Positions 22,856-35,892 of a stretch of 64,000 nt of DNA are shown here, one piece after another. Within the stretch, counting starts at the first letter, position 1. Each line of letters opens with the position of its first letter. The position numbers were made by a program, and so were the translations under genes. Source of the DNA: Tricholoma matsutake (lineage: Eukaryota > Basidiomycota > Agaricomycetes > Agaricales > Tricholomataceae); assembly GCA_026075535.2 (NCBI GenBank), contig AP026540.1:186001-250000 (forward strand). Reading direction: 5' to 3'. The notes below the pieces were generated by a model. That model was not told the DNA's origin. It saw only the letters and a program-made list of their open reading frames with translations, and did not search any database.

Positions 22856-25282
22856 CCTTCAAAGAAATGACAAGAGAGGAGAAACAGGCATGGGCCCAAA
22901 GGATGGTCGCCCAAGCAAAAGAAAAGATGGGCCTCAAGCCAAAGGCAAAAGAAGAAGAGCGACTTACGTGGCGCCGCATAGCCACTAAAGAACTAGAGAA
23001 GCTTGCCCTCAAAAAGAAACCAGCAAGTGAGGAACGGCTAGCACTATGCCAAAGAATTGCCACTAAAGCGAAAGAGATGGGAGAAGCACTCCAAACTAAA
23101 TGGGAAGGGGGCAAGACACCCACCAAAATGAGGAGAGTGACAATCAAAGAAGTGGAAGATGAAGAGATCGCAGTCACGACTCTTCAAGATGTGGAGCCCA
23201 TTGGGCCACAAGACGAAGAAGACACTGGGAAGAAAAACCCAGCACAGGCAAACCACAAACAGGCAACGGAACAGGCAATGGAACAGGCAATGGAACAACT
23301 GAAAGAGACACCCAAACTAAAGATCAAAGACAACAAGCTACTGGTCGCCTACATCCGAGGAGAACCCGTCATTGGAATATTCGAACCAGCTAGGACACCG
23401 CTGACAGAGGAGTATGACGAGCCAAGATACGGATATTCTCAGACTATGAAGACAATCTCTCGGATCATAAAGGCAAAAAAGTCACCGCGATATGCTTATG
23501 GACAAAATATCTGGATCAGGGCAAAAACATCAGTCTCACAACACCTGACACACAAGAAGGAAGGAGACCCCAAACAAAAGACCCTTGACGAACTACTCCC
23601 CGAACAGTACAGGGAGTACCAATGGATATTTGAAAAGGAAGCATCGGAGAGATTCCCAGAATCAAGACCCTTGGATCATGTGATCAAACTGAAAACGGAC
23701 TTTATGGCAAAGGATTGCAGGGTTTACCCATTGTCACCAGCAGAACAAAAGAAACTCAACGAAAGCCTGGAAAAAGGGTACATCTGACCATCAAAATCGC
23801 CCATGGCATCACCATTCTTCTTCGTTGCAAAGAAGGACTCGGACGTGTTACGACCCTGCCAAGATTACAGGTACTTGAACAATGGAATGATCAAGAACAC
23901 CTACCCGCTGCCGCTGGTAGGAGACCTGTTAGACAAACTGAGAGGGGCAAAGTGGTTTACGGAATTGGACATCCGATGGGGATATCGCAATGTCAGAATC
24001 AAGGATGGAGATCAATGGAAAGCAGCCTTCAAGACAAACAGGGGGCTGTTTGAGCCAACAGTGATGTTCTTTGGATTATGCAACTCACCAGTGACCTTCC
24101 AGGCAATGATGAACAAGATATTCCATGACATGATCGGAGAGGGATGGCTTGTGATTTATATGGATGACATCCTGATATTCTCCAAAGATCAGAATGAACA
24201 CCAGGAAAGGACAAAGAGGGTACTGCAAAGACTGGCAGAGAACGACTTATACTTGAAACCAGAGAAATGCAAATTTGACGTCCATGAAGTGGAATTCTTG
24301 GGTCTGATCATCTGACCCAACGAAATTGCCATGGACAACACAAAACTGGCAGGTATACAGGATTGGCCAACCCCAACAAACGTAAAGGCAGTCAGATCCT
24401 TCCTGGGATTTGGGAACTTCTACAGGAAGTTTATCGGACATTTTGCAGAGACAAGCAGACCGCTTAATGAACTGACAAAAAAGGACAAAATGTTCAACTG
24501 GACTTTCAAATGCTGAAAATGAAATTCACAGAAGCACAGGTACTGCTGATGCCAGACCCAACAAAGCCATTCACAATCGAATCAGACGCCTCAAAACACA
24601 TGACAGGAGGAGTGCTGAGACCAAGGGATACGAATGGAGACTGGCATCCATGTGGATACATATTGCATGCGCTAACACCAACAGAACGGAACTACGAGAT
24701 TTATGACAGGGAGCTACTAGCAATAATACGATCACTAGAGACCTGGAGACACTACCTAGTGGGTTCAGGACACCCAGTGGTGATCCTGTCAGACCACAAA
24801 AACTTGATGTACCTCTGAACGGCACAGAAACTGAACAGACGACAGGCAAGATGGAGCTTATTCCTATCAGAATTCGACTTGCAAATCATCCATGTGCCTG
24901 GATCACAGATGGTACAGAGCGATGCATTATCACGGAGAGCGGACCACATACCGGCGGAAGACAATGATAATGAAGACATCACAATGCTGCCAGAAACAGT
25001 ATTTGTGAAATTCATTGACACCGAAATGCATGATCTACTCACAGGGAGTATCATGAAAGATGACCTGGTGAAAAGTGCAATCGAGGCACTGAAAACCAAA
25101 GGAACACCACCAATAAAATCGGCATTGGAAGACTGGAAGATAGAAGACGGCCTCCTATTCTTCCGAGACAGGTGCTACGTCCCCGACAATGGAGAACTAC
25201 AGAAAAAGCTGGTGCAAAAATACCACAAAGGAGTAACCAGCGGACACCCGGGACAATGGCAAACAACCAAAATGATCAGGTT
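22856..25282 (+). pseudogene. Ty3/gypsy pol, 5'-truncated, lineage A (element 2A)
   Basis: Reverse transcriptase, RNase H and the start of integrase of a retrotransposon lacking 5' LTR, gag and protease. A Lys/Glu-rich spacer (22860-23500) leads into RT: a LDHVIKLK start, then [11 protein letters not shown] and the catalytic [10 protein letters not shown] (~24155-24185). RNase H has [10 protein letters not shown] (~24575). Integrase begins with a zinc-domain half (YHKGVTSGHPGQW) and ends abruptly at about 25282. Frame 1 is interrupted by TGA at 23785 and 24313. A deletion with frameshift near 24507 moves it to frame 3, which has TGA at 24816. All three TGA replace probable Arg codons. The left border is the inverted-repeat arm and the right border is a different gypsy lineage. 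Confidence 0.85.
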
Positions 25283-26700
25283 TTCTTTGACCAAGGTCCC
25301 TTCAGCGCGGATATAGGGTCCTAGTTGGCCCAGATTCTCACAAGGCGACCTACCACTTTGACCGGATTTATGTTCCAGATGTTGTGGACCTCTGTCTTAA
25401 AGTCTTACAATACAAGCACGACCACATCCTCTCAGGTCACTATGGGCAAAACAAGACTCTTCAGCTTATCTGATGGGAATATGTTTTGCCCAATCTCTGC
25501 ACCTTTGTGCAGGACTTTTGCAAGTCTTGTACTACCTGCAAACGCTCCAAATCTGCCCGACACAAACCCTATGGATTTCTGAAGCAACTTCCAGTCCTGG
25601 AAAGGCCTTGGAACTCAATTTCCATGGACTTCATCAAACAGTTACCGGACTCCAATGGTCACACTGCCATCCTGGTCATTGTAGACCGACTCTCCAAACA
25701 GGGTATTTTCATCCCCACAGTAAACAAAATCACGGTGCAAGAACTCGCTAATCTCCTCATCATGCACGTCTTCTCCAAACATGGTCTTCCATCTCACATC
25801 ACCTGCGACCGGGGTTCCGAGTTCATTTCCCATTTCTTCCACTCTCTTGGGCAAGCCCTGGACATGAAAATCCACTTCACTTTGGGTTACCATCCAGAAG
25901 GTGACGGACAAACTGAATGCCTCAACCAGACCCTAGAACAGTACTTGCAGATCTTCTGCAACTACCAACAGGACAACTGGTCCCAGCTTTTACCCTTGGG
26001 GGAATTTGTGTATAACAATGCTCCCTCAGCTTCCACCGGAGTTTCACCTTTCTTCACCAACAAGGGTTACCACCCAAACATCATGGTTTTCCCAGAGCGC
26101 GAACTAGCCTTGCAACGTGCATGCCATTTTGTGGTTGACCTTGATGATCTCCACCAGGAACTCCAGAAGCAACTCTCAGAAGCATGGAAGTGCTACCAAG
26201 GTCCTGCAGACAAACAGTGGGCACCCGCTCCTGACTTCAAAATCGGTGATTATGCTTTCATCAAAGGCAAGCACCTACACACAACACGATCCTCCAAGAA
26301 GCTCTCAGAAAAGTTCTATGGCCCTTTCGAGATCATTGCCCGTCTGGGTACCCACTCAGTTACCCTTTGACTTCCAGATCACCTCTGGGGTGTCCACCCA
26401 GTATTCCATCTCTCCCAACTAGAAGAAGACACTCCCAACACAATTCCTAATTGTATTCAACCTCCACCTCCTCCGGTCATTATAGACAATGAACTGGAGT
26501 ATGAGATTGCAGAAATCCTCGATTCAAAGATTGACAACTGCCATCAATGCAAGCTACTCTATTTTGTATGGTGGGAAGGTTACCAAGGAACCGACGAGGA
26601 AACCTCCTGGCTTCCAGCTACGGAACTTGACCATGCCCAGGAACTTGTCACAGACTTTCACACTCATTACCCAGGAAAACCCGGACCTCTTCCCACTTAA
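25283..26700 (+). pseudogene. Ty3/gypsy integrase and chromodomain, lineage B (element 2B)
   Basis: Begins inside the integrase N-terminal region of another lineage (FFDQGPFSADIG) and includes a full second zinc domain (HDHILSGHYGQN ... CKSCTTCKRSK). The integrase core has D in SMDFIKQLP (~25625), D in TCDRGSEF (~25805) and E near GQTECLNQTLEQ (~25930). A GPF-type module (FYGPFEIIARLG) and a chromodomain (~26490-26640, WWEGYQGTDEETSW) follow, ending at TAA 26698-26700. TGA at 25471 and 26368 interrupt the frame at Arg positions; a small frameshift sits near 25320. With 2A this makes a pol with two integrase N-termini, so it cannot be a functional single polyprotein. Confidence 0.85.
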
Positions 26701-26756
26701 CATCCTTCATTTCAAAACAAAATCCTCATCCATTCAAAAGATTATTATTAGAAAAT

Positions 26757-27606
26757 TTAAAAAGAAACTCCAGATTTCCCACTCATTCCATACTCCTCTG
26801 TCACTCTGTCACCCCCTGCTTCATTGGCGAGTCCCAGCAGCTCCCCCTGCACCCCCACCTCCTCCTCCTCGTCACCCTCTTCTTCTTCATCCTCTTCTTC
26901 CTCAGACTCCTGATCCCACTCCAGATCCAATGCCACTAGGATGTCCAACATCATTTCTTGGATGCCAATCACACCCTTGCTTATCACCCGGAGCTCCCGG
27001 AGTTCCCACAACTCTTTCTTCACCCCCTTTACTGCCCCTACCAACTCCATAAGCAACCCCATTACTCCCTTGTTCTCCCCTAGCCCCACTGGCAACACCT
27101 GGCCCTCCCACACCACTTCTTCGCACCTGTGCTTTGCCTTTGTGCAGGGCTCGCAGGCCCAACCCCGGGTTCCCATCCGGAAGCACAACAACTTTTGACT
27201 CAAACATCTACGAGGAGTCAGCATACAAGGGCAACAAAAAATAATATACGACTCACCTTTTGCAAGAAATAGCGGCTTGCAGCCGCACAGGAGATCCAGT
27301 TTTGGGCACCTCTGCCTGGGCCTTCCCTTTTGCCTTCTTCTTGGGGGGGGAGCTCCCTTCAGCCTCTTCAGGCTCCACTTCTCTGGCTTTCCACTTCTTT
27401 TCCGCCCTCTTAGCAGCAGCAGCCTTCTTCCGTTCCTCCTCTGCAGCCTTTTTCTTGGCCTCCACCCTAGCCGCCTCCACTTTTGCAGCCTCCTCGGCAA
27501 CCCTGCACTCCTCAGCCTCCCTCACCTCTTCCTTGAGCCGAAGCTCCTCCATCAACTTCTCTTGCTGGGCCCTGAGGGCCACAATCTTCTCCGCGTGTGA
27601 GGACAT
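26757..27606 (-). CDS. Antisense Zn(II)2Cys6-like protein gene inside gypsy 3' region
   Basis: Two exons, 27606-27257 and 27207-26757, with a 49 bp GT-AG intron (GTGAGT...CGTAG), encode 266 residues with no internal stop. Start is an ATG (MSSHAEK). Residues 1-100 form a Glu/Lys/Ala-rich coiled coil followed by a basic patch (PPKKKAKGKAQ). Splicing assembles CKRCLSQKLLC ... CEPCTKAKHRC at residues 115-145, that is C-x2-C-x6-C-x9-C-x2-C-x6-C, the binuclear zinc cluster of fungal transcription factors. The C-terminus is strongly acidic (EESEEEEDEEEE), activation-domain-like. It lies antisense between chromodomain and 3' LTR. A DNA-binding regulator is an inference; the reading is intact while the sense pol is riddled with stops. 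Confidence 0.72.
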
Positions 27607-27725
27607 GTTAAAGGTGGTGGTGGTTGAAGAAAAAGCCTGGGAACCCATCAACATCAAAATCAACATACCCGATTTGGATTCGAACCTTCACGTGCCTTGT
27701 AGGCTCAGCACTAAGGGGGAAATAC

Positions 27726-28108
27726 TGTCAAGACCGATTCTCTCGACTGGATTTCTGATCATTTTCTGCCCCCCTTCCCGGCCACCTTGCATCACAGCCC
27801 ACCTCCTATCAGCAGCACTGCCTAGAGGTGAAATTCCCTCATTTCCAATTAGGTGAAATGGTTTCAGGATTTGCCTCGGAAGCCAGTTTTCATATTAACC
27901 ACAGCCTCAGAAACTCTGACCTTAGTATTTAAGCTAGCCACTTTCGTTCTGTATTGCCAGTTTGTAAATCAACCAAGTCTCCCACTTAATCCGATTCTCT
28001 TTATACTCCAATTATGTTCTTAAGTCATTCTCGAACTCTTACTCATCCTCTCCGGAAATTCTCCAGACCTCTGATCATCTTCCTTACCCTCACCTTGAAA
28101 TTAGGACA
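27726..28108 (+). repeat. Probable 3' LTR of element 2B
   Basis: Starts TGTCAAGACC directly after a purine-rich tract (AAGGGGGAAATAC) and probably ends at TTAGGACA. A TATA-like TATTTAAG lies near 27927. No second copy exists in the window, because the 5' part of this element has been replaced, so the right end is uncertain by some bases. Transcription of the antisense zinc-cluster gene would start next to this LTR. Confidence 0.6.
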
Positions 28109-28419
28109 CTTGATGAGGAGAAGGGCACAACTTCTTATAAGTTGAAGCCAAGTCCTTTCTGCTCCCCCACTTGGTATGACACATCAAGTAAACCCTGCCC
28201 TGGATTTCCATAGGATTCCCTGTCTTACTCAATCTGACCACTACAACTTCTATTGTCCAGGTACGACCGGAATTCCAACGACTTCCCCTTCAAGTTCAGT
28301 ACTTAACACAGGCGAGAAAATTGGAATTCTTCCTGTTCCTGATTCCATATGTGTAACAGCTGATATTGAAAGCTATCAGCACCAATTTGACTCCAAAAGC
28401 AAGAACTTGTACCTAGCAA

Positions 28420-29158
28420 GACAACAAGGGTCAAAATCTAATGCAGCAGGCCCTGACTGGAAACAAGAAGCAAAAGTCTGGAATCGAAGTGCTAACGGGG
28501 AAAATATTTTCTACAAGGTACTATAGCTCAAGGTCTTCTCAACGATCTCTTCTAATGACACATTTAGTTGGCAGAGCATCATACTACAGCAAGTGGCATC
28601 GCAATGTGAACGAGAAGAACTCGATTGCTCAGTCAATCACAAAAGTCAAAGCTGTTGAACGGATAAACCGAAACCCGGAATGCTCGATAGCTGTACCACT
28701 CGTACCATACAACCCGGTTCCTATTCCTCATCCACCCAAGCTCCAAGGGCAACTTCCGCAACGTCCTTATATTGACATCTCACAGTATCTTGCAGTTGTT
28801 CCCAATCGCCAGATACACAGTCACCCGAGTTCCAGTTGCCAACTCTCTTCCGACCTCCGAGACAACACTTGATGCTGCAAATGAAGGCTCGTCATCTCAA
28901 ACCTCATCCTCGACGAACGCAGCTATCACAGGAGCTCCAAAGCGAAAGGCTCCTTCAGCAGACGAACCGCCCACTCGAAAAAAGCGCACATGCCAGAAGT
29001 GTGGACGACCAGGCTGTAGCGGTTCCAACAGCCGTCGTTTCTGCAAAAATCCTTGCGAAGACTGCAGACTATGTTCGTGTCCTGGCCGCAATAGCCAGCA
29101 CCCCACGAAAGATTGTAGGGAAGGCTGGAATTTCCATCATAAGAAACTGAAGTCCTAG
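28420..29158 (+). pseudogene. C-terminal part of a Cys-rich fungal gene
   Basis: An open frame (28420 to about 28812) with LVGRASYYSKWHR continues after an apparent 1 bp insertion in the frame 28813-29158, reading YTVTRVPVANSLPT on. The C-terminus has a basic patch (PPTRKKR) and a Cys cluster: CQKCGRPGC, CKNPCEDC, CSCPGRNS and a final C about 9 residues later, ending in TAG. Such a double CxxC...CxGRNS array suggests zinc binding; I do not know its function. The upstream portion (28176-28526 in another frame) may include further exons. Possibly a relic cut by the LTR on its left. Confidence 0.5.
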
Positions 29159-30864
<1,706 letters not shown>

Positions 30865-32480
30865 TAATGTGAGCTTTTCCTGTATCTTTTCTCAGGAGGC
30901 AAATCGGTTACTGGTAGATGAGTAGTTCTGTTCTCGAATTCTTTACAGTTTCGTCAAGCTGTCTCCTGTATATTTTCCCACTACTTTAGGTAGTGGGTTT
31001 TGCGGGTGTCGAAAAAAACGCCAAAATCGAGTGTTTCAGCCGCTATGTCATAATAGTGCCACGGTCACGTGGAGACGCAACGCCAGATAGTGCTGATTAA
31101 TTTCAGCCTTCTTTTGGTAATATTCAACGAATATAAATACAGTTTAGAATGGATGGAAGCAGAGAGAAATATTTGAACAAAAGAGCACGTGTAGCTGAAA
31201 TACTTCAAAAACATGGAAATAATAGAAATGTAAGCCCAAACTAAAAATTAATAAAAAAGTGAACACTTCAGGATTCCATCATGGTGTCCTCGGGAGAGGT
31301 GTCCTCGGGAGAAGCGTCGCTCTGTTTTGTTCATAGTTTTCTTGTTGAGATCATATCAGACCATTTGGTAGTCTTGGCCTTCTTCATGACAACAAAATTG
31401 GAAAAGGCATCATCGGCCACTGAAAGTGACTGATTTGAGCTGTGTTATGGCAGTGTGGGGAAGTACGGGCTGCTGAGGAATTTCGACAGGGGTGTCAGAA
31501 GGATCGATGACACAAATGCTTTTTGCATTGATGTGGAAACACTGGGGAGATGCAGTGTCAGATAGTGCTGATTATTTTCAGCCTTCTTTTAATGAATATA
31601 AATAAAATATAGAATGGATAGAAGGGGAGAGAAATCTTTGAAAAAAGAACACATGCATCACAAAACAAGCTGAACTGATAAGGAAAAAGTAGTGGGCTTT
31701 GCCGCCGCTCACCAGCATGCTACCTGGTAATATCCTATGCACCACCTATCAAAGTGTTATCATCGCATGATGCAATGGGCATCAGCTCAAGTTGATCACA
31801 ATGCACACTGCCAAAACTTCATATTTCGATCATGATCGCCCCCAGCCTCTGATCATCTGTAAGTCCCCTGACTGATGCAGCATTGACCATTGTAGTAGCA
31901 CCATCTTCCACCAAACCAAGCTAATCAACCCACTCCACCCCAATCGCCCCGCACACACTTCTTCATACGCCTTCTGCCCTGCATGCCATCTGACCAACTC
32001 TACACCTATGCCCAAAGACATGCACCTTAAGTCTTACATGCCATAATGCCATCAACAATGCATAACACCCATTTATTGACTTCCTGAGATTGATATGACT
32101 ATCGAGATGTGCTAGTGGACCATGGGTCACCAATCAAGATGTCAATAAGAGGAGGGATGTGAGACCAACTTTTGGTTGATTGATATTCTGCTGTGGGCTT
32201 GTCAGAGGGAGAGGACCATGGGGCATGCACCTTAGGGTACTGGAATACTCAGGAACATAGGGTTATTAGAGGAGACTACGGTTTCACTAGTGTTGGCAAG
32301 GATGACTGCCTCATAACCCTATAACCCTATAGAATGGACAAGTATGTTATTAGTGGTTTTGGGTCTTGTCAACGGTGACATTGCGGTGGTGGTGGGCTCA
32401 TCGCGCATCATGGGGCTCTTGGAACCAGGTTTGATAACCTAAAGTTAGTTAGTTAGTGAAATAAATGCAAAAAGAAATAA
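30865..32480. other. Gene-poor stretch with a ~130 bp direct repeat
   Basis: 31070-31200 and 31545-31690 share GCCAGATAGTGCTGATTA-type sequence through AATATAAATA and GAATGGAT, about 475 bp apart, like ends of a decayed element. A short (TAACCCTA)-like tract is at 32313-32330. Otherwise no credible gene; short antisense frames are unsupported. Confidence 0.4.
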
Positions 32481-32559
32481 ACCTTACCTAGGGCCCAAAC
32501 AACAATAATTGTCGGTTGGGCCATTTTCTATGGGACGTGGCTTGTTGGTCAAAAATAAC

Positions 32560-34560
32560 ATGATGGAAATTGATGCATACCTTATTGCACAGCTTGTAGC
32601 GATCAATTGTGTGTATAAGAATAGTGTTTAAAGGTCTAGTCTGTAGGACCGAAAAAAAGACCAAAACTGAACTGAACTGGACCGATTAGGACCAGACCAG
32701 TGATCTATTTATGGACAAGTCTTTTTCAGTCCAATTGCTGGTCTGTCATTTTGAAAAATATAGTAGGACTGATGAAAAACCAGTTAAAACCAGTTGTGAC
32801 TGTTTTTTCATCCCAATATATGTTGGACCTTACTCCCACACATATTTACTTCATTTTCAGTCCCTGGATCATCAAAAACGGTCAAGAATTGGTTGAGATA
32901 TGACCAAAACATTTTTGTATGAGTATTTTGTTGTATCAGAACAACTTTGATTGCGTTGCTTCTATATTTTTTATATGACATTATAAAAATAACAACAACA
33001 CACCTAATTACCTTTACCATGTGATTTTATTCATATAACAGCCCAAATTAGTGTGACTACAAACTACAAATTACAAACTAAAAACCACAACTTGAATGCA
33101 TGTTCTTTCAGTTTTGGCCATATCTCAGTCAAATCTTGACGGAATTGCTTAAATGTTGAATCAGTCTATGGATAATTACAATCTCTATCCATGAGTATAA
33201 TGTATCTGAGGTAATGGTCATATTAGTTGAGATACATATGGGTTATTTGGCACAATAAATTTTACAACAAAAGACCAGTCCGAACCAGTCTTTTTTCGGT
33301 TCATGGACCAATTAGGACTGGTCCTAAATGGTCCGGTTGCAGTCCTCCAGTATCTGGGTTGGTTGTGGTTGCCAGTTGCCCCATTTGGAAGTGAAAAACC
33401 GGACTGGACTGGACCTTTAAACACTAGATAAGAACATTCACCATATTGACACCAGAGTGGTTACCTTCAAAATGTGTGAATGCTAGCTGCTCTGACTTGA
33501 GCTCCCAGTCTTGGGGTCAATCCTTGGGTGCAGTGATGTAGTGACCTGTGACAGAAAGATATGGATCCTGTGCATCAGAGGTCCAGGTGTCGAAGGTGAA
33601 TGAAACCTTCCCCTTGATGTTTTCCCAAGCTTCTGAGACTTTCACCTCTGCACCACGAGCACAAAGGAGAATTTCTTGCTGAACCTTGGTTCAATGAGGG
33701 ATATCCCTCTCAGAAAGAGAAGGTTGCATGTACATCAGTAGTCAGCAAAAAGCACCCTTGTCAACCAACTGAAATGCCTGGAGTAAATGGATTAGATTAG
33801 TATTATAGTAGTACATGCTAAGTTACTGACCTCATCTTCCTCAACAATAAGTTCGATGATATAATTGAGAAGGCCAGCTGTTGAGAATGTAGGGGGATGA
33901 GGTTGCTGGTTAACAATCCCATCTAGGCTTCCCTGGATCAGTCTGAATGAATAGTTTGATCAAAAATCATCGAGTAGATGTAAACAACTTACCCATCAAT
34001 AGTTGTGACACTTGCAGACTTGGGAAGGGCTTGGTGGTTGGCAATGACATTCAGCTTATTGCACCGCATCATGTATAGTTTTACATGGTCAGGGTTTCTA
34101 TTGGAGCTTAAGTAAATAATGTGGATACATGGATTGAGCGTACCTCGCAATATGGGTATGCAGAGTTGAGATACCTCCAGTGAAGAAGCAGTTCTTTTTG
34201 ACAATTCCCACTGATCTATGAATCTTAGTTAGATATTGATAATGCTTGATTGGATGATGACTTACTGGCATAGAGTGCACCAGTTCCCCTCCTCTACCTT
34301 GCCTGTGTCAGGATTCATTTGGTTCTTATCAAGTTTGAAGATTGTTTGGATATCAGCAGTGCACATGATCTTGCAATGGTCACTGAGGAACTACACAGCC
34401 AGAAATAAGTTACTCGCCACATGCTTGGACAAAGGTTTTCAGACATACCTGTCAATCAGCATCCCCCATGGCCTTGGTGGTGTGATATGACTCTTCTATG
34501 AGCTCGACATCGGTGCCATCTCTGTTGCCTTCCTCTTCAGTAGTTGTGCCCATTCCAATC
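32560..34560 (-). pseudogene. BED zinc finger / hAT transposase, N-terminal half, decayed
   Basis: Exons on the minus strand read an acidic N-terminus (TTEEEGNRDGTD), a BED finger (NWCTLC ... FFTGGISTLHTHI), a HVKLYMMRC helix region, FSTAGLLNYIIELIVEEDE and the start of the RNase H-like core with FTFDTWTSDAQDPY and VTGHYITAP (about 33640-33540). It resumes at HTIDRYKLCNK (32610-32575). In-frame TGA occurs at least four times (for example within DAD.Q, FC.LL, PH.TK and KD.PQ), always where Arg fits. An 805 bp non-autonomous element sits inside the HTIDRY exon. The C-terminal half is missing. Confidence 0.75.
32622..33426. mobile_element. 805 bp hAT-type non-autonomous element
   Basis: Ends are TAGTGTTTAAAGGTC...GACCTTTAAACACTA inverted repeats. 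Flanking octamers are TATAAGAA (32614-32621) and GATAAGAA (33427-33434), an 8 bp duplication with one change, as hAT elements make. Subterminal ends are dense in GGACT/GGTCC/CCGGACTGG motifs on both sides. The interior has no coding potential. It interrupts an exon of the hAT transposase gene. Confidence 0.82.
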
Positions 34561-34780
34561 AGAATTTCCAGAATTCCGGGGAATTCCATTAACATATATT
34601 TTTCTCACAATTCATGATTCCGATCGGACTGGAGGGTCAATTTTACCTCTGGAATCCCCAGAATCTACCCGGACTCATTTTTACCTGGAACAATCGGATC
34701 AACTGGATGCACAGCAACTAGCATAACTGGAATAACTGGAATAACTGGACTGCATGTGCTTTCCCAAATAGAATTTTGAT

Positions 34781-34853
34781 GTACAACAAGAATCAAACAC
34801 TTGACCTTGGGTCTGCACACATAACAGCACGCTTAACCACTGAGCTACCAGGT
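34781..34853 (-). other. tRNA-like sequence (SINE-type head)
   Basis: On the minus strand an A-box-like GGTAGCTCAGTGGTTAAGCG and a B-box-like GTGTTTGATTC are spaced as in a tRNA, but the T stem and acceptor stem pair poorly, so it is not a functional tRNA gene. A tRNA-derived SINE head is the likely origin. Confidence 0.5.
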
Positions 34854-35495
34854 AATTATTTGTGTACATACATCTAATACCTTTATTACCCAACCAAGGT
34901 GCCTAGTTACAGCCATTAACGGAATATGCAAACATGTATATTGCATGACACATGACATGTGACTGCCAGCTCACAACCACCACCACCGTCGTCAATGCCG
35001 CCTCCTCCTCTCCACTCTACCACCACCACTGCATGTGCACCCGCCACCACCATTCCCATGCCCATCACCACCACCTTCAAATGAGCTGACTGGATGGAAT
35101 GCAGGCCCAAACAATGGCAATTGTCGTTTGGGCCATAGATAAGTTTTTTTCTTTTTTCTTTTTCTTTTTATCAATCAACTAATTGTAATTTATTGCTTTT
35201 TAGGCTATATACTACTGGGGATGACCTGTTGCAATGAAAAATGCACAACACATGCCCACAGCCACCCAATCCCCTCTTCCCCATTCAAACGGGATGTGAG
35301 GCTGTTGACATGGGCTAGGTGGGTGCAGAGGGATGCCAGAAGACCCCAGAAGGGGGATACCTGCCTAGTAAGCACCCACCAACCCCTGTACATGCGCCAC
35401 GTCGCACTGATGCGCCCAAATCCCTCGCCCCCCCCCCCCCCCAAAAAAAAAGACAGAAATCCAAATGGGGGACAACAGTGACAAACAATGACAAG

Positions 35496-35707
35496 CCACC
35501 CACCCCCAGCCTCACGAGCAACTGCTCATGGGGTGGAACGTGGGTGGAATGATGCCTAGGCACCCAGATAGGAGACGACGGCACACCACCCACCCCCAGC
35601 CTCACAAGCAACTGCTTGTGGGGTGGATCGCGGGTGGAATGACAATGACAACAAGCCACCCACCCCCAGCCTCATGAACAACTGCTCGTGGGGTGGATTG
35701 TGGGTGG
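35496..35707. repeat. Imperfect 52 bp palindrome, three copies
   Basis: Copies at 35496-35547, 35586-35637 and 35656-35707 read CCACCCACCCCCAGCCTCA, then GAGCAACTGCTC, then a GGGGTGG...GGGTGG arm. Each can fold on the central GAGCA/TGCTC. Further copies are at 48933-48982, 55534-55585 and 55738-55785. Confidence 0.7.
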
Positions 35708-35892
35708 AATGACAGACAACTCACCTAGCACAGTGGGGTCGCGTCCCCTCCCCCTCCCCTGCATTTCACGTGGGGAGGGTTTTTTTGTAGTTTTAATTGT
35801 TTAATATTATTACACCTCCCCCGCCCCCATTTTGTCTGTGGGGGAGGGTTTCTTTGTGTCCTTTGGGGCTTACCACACCAGACTACTGTCCC

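Larger units (their letters stand above)
34561..35892. other. Palindrome and simple-sequence block
   Basis: Consists of GAATTCC/CTGGAAT-rich sequence (34555-34740), a tRNA-like sequence (34781-34853), CCACCACCGTCGTC-type simple sequence, a 9 bp stem GGCCCAAAC...GTTTGGGCC palindrome (35104-35134), a triplicated palindrome (35496-35707) and two C/G-rich hairpins (35752-35779 and 35816-35848). The same ingredients recur near 14.3, 49 and 55 kb. No gene. Confidence 0.6.

Noticed and set aside
32313..32330. Interstitial telomere tract (CCCTATAACCCTATA)
   Set aside because: Only two imperfect units; not distinguishable from chance.
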